The notes under the pieces are model-generated. The model did no database searches. It had not been told where the DNA came from and worked only from the letters and a program-made list of their open reading frames with translations. Shown piece after piece: positions 15,712 through 18,722 of a stretch of 18,722 nucleotides of DNA. The translations under genes were made by a program, and so were the position numbers. Within the stretch, counting starts at the first letter, position 1; each line of letters starts with the position of its first letter. The stretch is from 2-12-FULL-41-16 sp964473715. GTDB taxonomy: Bacteria > Patescibacteriota > Patescibacteriia > Magasanikbacterales > UBA922. The stretch is taken from positions 1 through 18,722 of the forward strand of contig CAYYQC010000018.1 of assembly GCA_964473715.1 (NCBI GenBank). Reading direction: 5' to 3'.

Positions 15712-16701
15712 ATGATGAAAAAAATTCTGATTATTATTGGGATAATTGTTGCTTGCGGATATTCGGCTTTGTGGGTCATGAGTGCAAAACAATATCCAGT
15801 TACGTATGGCATAAGTTTTAGTAAAAATTATGCTAATGATTTGGAACTGGATTGGAAAAAAACTTATATTGATATATTGACTGAATTAAAACCTGCATAT
15901 ATTCGTTTGGGAGCAGAGTGGAATGGGATAGAAACCGAGCAAGGTAAATTTAATTTTTCTGATTTGGATTTCATGATGAATGAGGCAGAAAAGCATAACG
16001 CAAAAGTGCTTCTGGCGATTGGCCAAAAAGTACCGCGCTGGCCTGAATGTCATTATCCTTTGTGGTATAGAGATTTAAATCCAAAAGAACAAAGAGAAGC
16101 CACGCTTAATTATATTGAAAAAACTGTCGCTAATTATAAAAATCATCCAGCCTTAGAAATTTGGCAAGTAGAAAATGAGCCGTATATTTCTTTTGATTTT
16201 GGTGAATGTAAAATCTTCAATCGTGATTTAGTAAAATATGAGATTGCTTTAGTACAACAATTAGATCCAAATCACCAAACAGTAATTACTGATAGTGGCG
16301 AAATGAGTTTGTGGTATGAAACTGTTCAGGCGGGTGATTTGTTTGGTACAACGTTATATCGCGCCGTGGCTGGGCCAATGGGTTGGAAATTTTATTATAA
16401 TTGGTTGCCTCCAGGATTATACAAAGTGCGTGCATTTTGGCAGGGAAGAACTCCACAAACATTTTTCATTTCAGAATTACAGGCTGAACCCTGGTATTCT
16501 GGAACAGGACCTAAAGATACTCCAATCAAAGAACAAGAATTAACCATGAGTCCTAAGCGTTTACAGGCAAATATGGATGTGGCAGAACGCACTGGTGCGA
16601 GCCGTGCGTATTTATGGGGAGTGGAATGGTGGTATTTTATGAAAGAAAAAAATAATGACGCGCGTTATTGGGAATTGGTGAAAAATAAATTGGCAGAATA
16701 A
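15712..16701 (+). CDS. Membrane-anchored clan GH-A-like glycoside hydrolase
   Basis: This 329-aa protein has an N-terminal hydrophobic segment (about residues 4-22) and no clear cleavage site, so it is probably tethered outside the membrane. The body resembles the TIM-barrel glycosidases of clan GH-A: Trp-Gln-Val-Glu-Asn-Glu156-Pro supplies the usual acid/base Glu, and Phe-Ile-Ser-Glu255-Leu the likely nucleophile at the end of strand seven. Tyr-Ile-Arg-Leu-Gly near residue 65 and Leu-Trp-Gly-Val-Glu-Trp-Trp near the end fit strands two and eight. The exact GH family and substrate cannot be read. Two ATGs in tandem (15712, 15715) are equally possible starts. It closes the transferase-transporter-glycosidase operon and ends in front of a bidirectional terminator. 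Confidence 0.84.
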   Translation: MMKKILIIIGIIVACGYSALWVMSAKQYPVTYGISFSKNYANDLELDWKKTYIDILTELKPAYIRLGAEWNGIETEQGKFNFSDLDFMMNEAEKHNAKVLLAIGQKVPRWPECHYPLWYRDLNPKEQREATLNYIEKTVANYKNHPALEIWQVENEPYISFDFGECKIFNRDLVKYEIALVQQLDPNHQTVITDSGEMSLWYETVQAGDLFGTTLYRAVAGPMGWKFYYNWLPPGLYKVRAFWQGRTPQTFFISELQAEPWYSGTGPKDTPIKEQELTMSPKRLQANMDVAERTGASRAYLWGVEWWYFMKEKNNDARYWELVKNKLAE

Positions 16702-16714
16702 ATTACACTAAACA

Positions 16715-16748
16715 AAAAAGTCTCCCTCAAAATTGAGAGAGACTTTTT
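16715..16748. terminator. Bidirectional intrinsic terminator between convergent genes
   Basis: A 10-bp outer stem (16715-16724 with 16739-16748) and a 4-bp inner stem (16726-16729 with 16734-16737), separated by one mismatch, enclose a 4-base loop. The A run on the left and T run on the right allow termination on both strands. It separates the glycosidase operon from the minus-strand 129-aa gene, whose stop is 57 bases away. Confidence 0.93.
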
Positions 16749-16804
16749 GTGATCCCCGACGCCTCCAAGTCAGGGAAATGTGTGGTGTGCCAGCTGGTGG
16801 CGAC

Positions 16805-17194
16805 TCATGCAACGAAGCGTACGCGCTCGGCGATGAAGACGCCGGCCTCCAGGGCGAGTTGTCTGAGAGTCTTGGTGAAGTCGTCTGCTCGGCCTTCTAC
16901 GAAGGCTTGGAGGACTTCCGCTGCTTCTCCTGCTGGTTTTTTCAGACAGTTGACGAGGCTGTTGACGTCGAGCACATTGGAAGGTGTATTCTCATTCATG
17001 AACACTTCGAAGGCGAGCTTCTGTCTCATGTCGTGGTTGAGTATGAGTAGAAGTTGCGTGTTGTCCAGAATGGTCGGTGTGCTCAGGCTGATTTCGTCAG
17101 CCGTGTTCAAGGCACGGGCCACGAATATGCCTCGATCCTTGATTTTCAGGGTCTGTGCGTAGGCCACGAGATGAGCGACCGTGTATTCGGCCAT
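16805..17194 (-). CDS. GC-rich 129-aa protein of unknown function
   Basis: I do not recognise this protein. It is acidic to neutral, looks mostly helical, has no signal peptide or membrane helix and only one cysteine near residue 82. The start is set by AGGAG five bases before the ATG on the minus strand (plus 17200-17204), a much clearer ribosome site than any plus-strand gene here has. Its composition is unusual: 39 of 60 bases at 16801-16860 are G or C. It has its own likely promoter and faces the bidirectional terminator, so it is a single-gene unit. It ends in TGA, unlike most genes in the window. Coding is supported by promoter, ribosome site and terminator together; transfer from another genome or a different expression class are both possible. 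Confidence 0.72.
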   Translation of the reverse strand: MAEYTVAHLVAYAQTLKIKDRGIFVARALNTADEISLSTPTILDNTQLLLILNHDMRQKLAFEVFMNENTPSNVLDVNSLVNCLKKPAGEAAEVLQAFVEGRADDFTKTLRQLALEAGVFIAERVRFVA

Positions 17195-17226
17195 GGTTTC
17201 TCCTGTGTGAGAAGGTTGACTGGTTT

Positions 17227-17255
17227 TTTGTATCATAAAAAATAATAAAAATCAA
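17227..17255 (-). promoter_or_regulatory. Predicted promoter of the 129-aa gene
   Basis: On the minus strand TTGATT (plus 17250-17255) is followed after 17 bases by TACAAA (plus 17227-17232) preceded by TGA, an extended -10. TATGAT slightly upstream is an alternative -10. The spacer is strongly AT-rich. Confidence 0.5.
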
Positions 17256-17256
17256 G

Positions 17257-17278
17257 ACTTGCCAGGGGGCAGTTTTTT
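17257..17278 (+). terminator. Orphan plus-strand terminator hairpin upstream of metK
   Basis: TGCC and GGCA arms plus an outer AC/GT pair with one bulged T form a short GC-rich stem, followed directly by seven T. No plus-strand gene lies between it and the terminator at 16715-16748, so its purpose is unclear. It may stop read-through or antisense transcription before metK. Confidence 0.55.
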
Positions 17279-17316
17279 TGTTAGGCTTAACACATTAATT
17301 TAGCGAAAATGGTGTT

Positions 17317-17394
17317 CGTTGTCGGGCGGTTGCATCCCTAGTACTTTGGTAGCGGGGATTACTACTCGACAATGTCCGTGTCCCGCCATTCGGG
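17317..17394 (+). promoter_or_regulatory. Possible structured leader of metK
   Basis: An 8-bp helix with one G-T wobble (17317-17324 with 17367-17374) encloses a 5-bp helix (17334-17338 with 17355-17359). GGCGG at 17325-17329 can pair with CCGCC at 17383-17387 outside the first helix, which would make a pseudoknot, or CCC/GGG at 17382-17394 can form a separate hairpin. I see no match to the SAM-I consensus core. The position before metK makes ligand control a reasonable but unproven idea. No clear -10/-35 pair for metK was found. Confidence 0.35.
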
Positions 17395-17422
17395 GCCATC
17401 CATCTTCTTCCTACCTTTTGGT

Positions 17423-18568
17423 ATGGCTGATAAATTTATATTCACCTCAGAGTCGGTGACTGAAGGTCATCCAGACAAAATGTGCGATCAGATCTCTGAC
17501 GCAATTTTAGACGCGCTTTTAGCTCAAGACCCAGATTCACGTGTAGCTGTGGAGTCATTTACTACCACCGGTCTTGTGATTGTGGGTGGTGAAGTGACTA
17601 CTAAAGGTCATGTGGATGTGCAAAAAATTACGCGTGAAGTGATCCAAGAAATTGGTTACACTGATCCTGATTATGGCATTGATGCAGAGCATGCTGGTGT
17701 ACTTGCTGCGATTCACGCACAATCACCGGACATTGCTCAGGGTGTTGACCAAGCTAGCGCAGAAGAACAAGGTGCTGGTGACCAAGGTTTAATGTTTGGT
17801 TATGCGTGTACTGAAACTCCAGAACTCATGCCGCTCCCAATTTCACTTGCGCATCGTTTGGCCAAACGTTTGGCTGAAGTGCGTAAAAATGGCGTGATTC
17901 CATATCTGCGCCCAGATGGAAAAACTCAGGTAGCTGTGGAATATGTTGATGGCAAACCAACTCGTTTGGAAAATGTAGTGGTCGCGGCGCAACATCATGA
18001 CACTGTTACTTTGGAACAAGTACGCGCTGATGTTTTGGAACAAGTAATTAAACCTATTTGCGCTGAATTTATTGATGATAAAACTCAGTTCTTCATTAAC
18101 ATGACTGGCCGCTTTGTAATTGGTGGTCCACACGGGGATACCGGTCTCACCGGTCGCAAAATTATTGTGGATACTTACGGTGGCATGGGTCGTCACGGTG
18201 GTGGTTGTTTTTCTGGAAAAGATCCATCTAAAGTTGATCGTTCGGGCGCTTACATGGCGCGCTATGTGGCCAAAAATATTGTGGCTGCTGGTCTTGCCCA
18301 AAAATGTGAAGTGCAAGTTTCTTATGTAATTGGTCGCGCTGAACCAACCAGTGTGAATGTAAATACCTTTGGTACTGGTACAGTTTCGGATGAATCTTTG
18401 ATTGCCGCCGTGTTGAAAACTTTTGATTTCCGTCCAGGTAAAATCATTGAACACTTTAATCTCAAGCGTCCAATTTACCGTCAAACTGCTGCTTACGGAC
18501 ACTTTGGTCGCCCAGGTGTGCCTTGGGAAGAAACCAATAAAGCTGCCGAATTGAAAGCGGCTTTATAA
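17423..18568 (+). CDS. metK: S-adenosylmethionine synthetase (methionine adenosyltransferase)
   Basis: This 381-aa cytoplasmic enzyme makes S-adenosylmethionine from ATP and methionine. The start Met-Ala-Asp-Lys runs into the family signature Thr-Ser-Glu-Ser-Val-Thr-Glu-Gly-His16-Pro-Asp18-Lys. The signature Gly117-Ala-Gly-Asp-Gln-Gly and the phosphate loop Gly259-Gly-Gly-Cys-Phe-Ser-Gly-Lys266-Asp267 are present; Cys262 replaces the more common Ala. Length and C-terminus (Gly-His-Phe-Gly-Arg) are normal. A frame extending to an ATG at 17372 adds 17 residues with no counterpart in the family and overlaps the possible leader structure, so I reject it. No Shine-Dalgarno sequence is seen. The gene stands alone behind an orphan terminator. 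Codon use matches the other plus-strand genes. Confidence 0.97.
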   Translation: MADKFIFTSESVTEGHPDKMCDQISDAILDALLAQDPDSRVAVESFTTTGLVIVGGEVTTKGHVDVQKITREVIQEIGYTDPDYGIDAEHAGVLAAIHAQSPDIAQGVDQASAEEQGAGDQGLMFGYACTETPELMPLPISLAHRLAKRLAEVRKNGVIPYLRPDGKTQVAVEYVDGKPTRLENVVVAAQHHDTVTLEQVRADVLEQVIKPICAEFIDDKTQFFINMTGRFVIGGPHGDTGLTGRKIIVDTYGGMGRHGGGCFSGKDPSKVDRSGAYMARYVAKNIVAAGLAQKCEVQVSYVIGRAEPTSVNVNTFGTGTVSDESLIAAVLKTFDFRPGKIIEHFNLKRPIYRQTAAYGHFGRPGVPWEETNKAAELKAAL

Positions 18569-18580
18569 TTATCCACAAAA

Positions 18581-18708
18581 GGATTTGAAGGACAAAAATA
18601 ATATTGCTACTGTTATTTTGTTATGAAACAGCAGTCACATCTCATTCTTAGTCTCATTATTACTCCCGCAAGCGGTGGTTCTATTGAGGTATAATTAACT
18701 TCAAATCC
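18581..18708. repeat. Long-range 10-bp inverted repeat downstream of metK
   Basis: GGATTTGAAG at 18581-18590 and CTTCAAATCC at 18699-18708 are exact inverted copies about 108 bases apart. Between them lie a 5-bp hairpin around 18610-18633 and a CCG-CAAG-CGG hairpin at 18666-18675. This might be the closing helix of a structured RNA. No T run follows, so it is not an ordinary terminator. Confidence 0.4.
18623..18694 (+). CDS. Possible 23-residue small ORF
   Basis: An ATG at 18623 opens 23 codons (Met-Lys-Gln-Gln, a hydrophobic Leu/Ile middle, Ser-Gly-Gly-Ser, ending Glu-Val) and a TAA at 18692-18694. There is no ribosome site, and the stop overlaps a TATAAT at 18690-18695. It lies inside the inverted repeat. 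It may be a leader peptide or chance. Confidence 0.15.
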   Translation: MKQQSHLILSLIITPASGGSIEV

Positions 18709-18722
18709 AAAGAGCCCCGCTT

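Noticed and set aside
16733..17162. Two plus-strand ORFs opposite the 129-aa gene
   Set aside because: The high GC of this stretch keeps several frames open. Only the minus frame has promoter, AGGAG site and a terminator.
17372..17422. N-terminal extension of metK from an upstream ATG
   Set aside because: The added 17 residues have no place in the family, whose proteins start close to the Thr-Ser-Glu-Ser motif, and they overlap the possible leader structure.
17279..17422. Known SAM-I riboswitch before metK
   Set aside because: I could not find the conserved SAM-I core or its four-way junction pattern; only a generic candidate structure is reported.
17843..18502. Antisense ORF of 219 codons inside metK
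   Set aside because: Its residues follow from the reverse complement of a conserved gene, it has no ribosome site or promoter, and it matches no family I know.
18667..18695. Promoter around TATAAT at 18690
   Set aside because: The -10 is perfect but no -35 at 16-18 bases and no TGn extension is present; the following gene is outside the window, so I mention it only as context.

Overview
The window looks like a scaffold piece from a member of the Candidate Phyla Radiation (Patescibacteria), though this is inferred from gene style and not from a marker tree. Plus-strand genes are AT-leaning, tightly packed, mostly lack Shine-Dalgarno sequences and are often joined by a stop-N-ATG junction. The set includes a DipZ-type CcdA-thioredoxin fusion and a very large secreted LamG/phosphoesterase/peptidoglycan-binding protein, both of which I associate with that group. 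Genes use the standard code: TGA closes msrA and the 129-aa minus-strand gene, and long ORFs contain no in-frame TGA. A 100-base N run at 9571-9670 is a scaffold gap, so adjacency across it is not proven.

Region 1 (1-8609) is a redox and surface locus on the plus strand. After a terminator and promoter come a thioredoxin-like lipoprotein with a methionine-rich stalk, DipZ, a decayed msrB, the 1708-residue surface protein, and intact msrB and msrA. DipZ should move reducing power across the membrane to thioredoxin-fold domains outside. MsrB and MsrA have no export signals and should repair oxidised methionine in the cytoplasm. The msrB relic directly behind dipZ suggests that dipZ-msrB was an older arrangement, later changed when the giant gene came to lie between dipZ and the working msrBA pair.

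Region 2 (8606-9570) has a near-consensus promoter overlapping the msrA stop codon, a short structured leader ending in a terminator-like hairpin, and a DEAD-box RNA helicase cut off by the gap. Region 3 (9671-12447) holds the end of an unidentified membrane protein, an MgtC/SapB-DUF4010 membrane protein and a FAD-dependent amine-oxidase-like enzyme, closed by tandem hairpins.

Region 4 (12450-16748) starts with a divergent, interlocked promoter pair. The minus side drives an N-terminally anchored alpha/beta hydrolase. The plus side drives a GT-B-like glycosyltransferase, an EamA-type transporter and a membrane-anchored clan GH-A-like glycosidase, plausibly a small surface-glycan or glycolipid module. 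A bidirectional terminator separates it from a GC-rich 129-aa orphan on the minus strand. Both minus-strand genes have clear Shine-Dalgarno sites and higher GC than their neighbours.

Region 5 (17257-18722) contains an orphan terminator, a probably structured leader, metK (S-adenosylmethionine synthetase), and a short 3' region with a long-range inverted repeat and a 23-codon ORF. I saw no tRNA, rRNA, CRISPR array or insertion sequence, and no gene-free stretch exceeds 300 bases.
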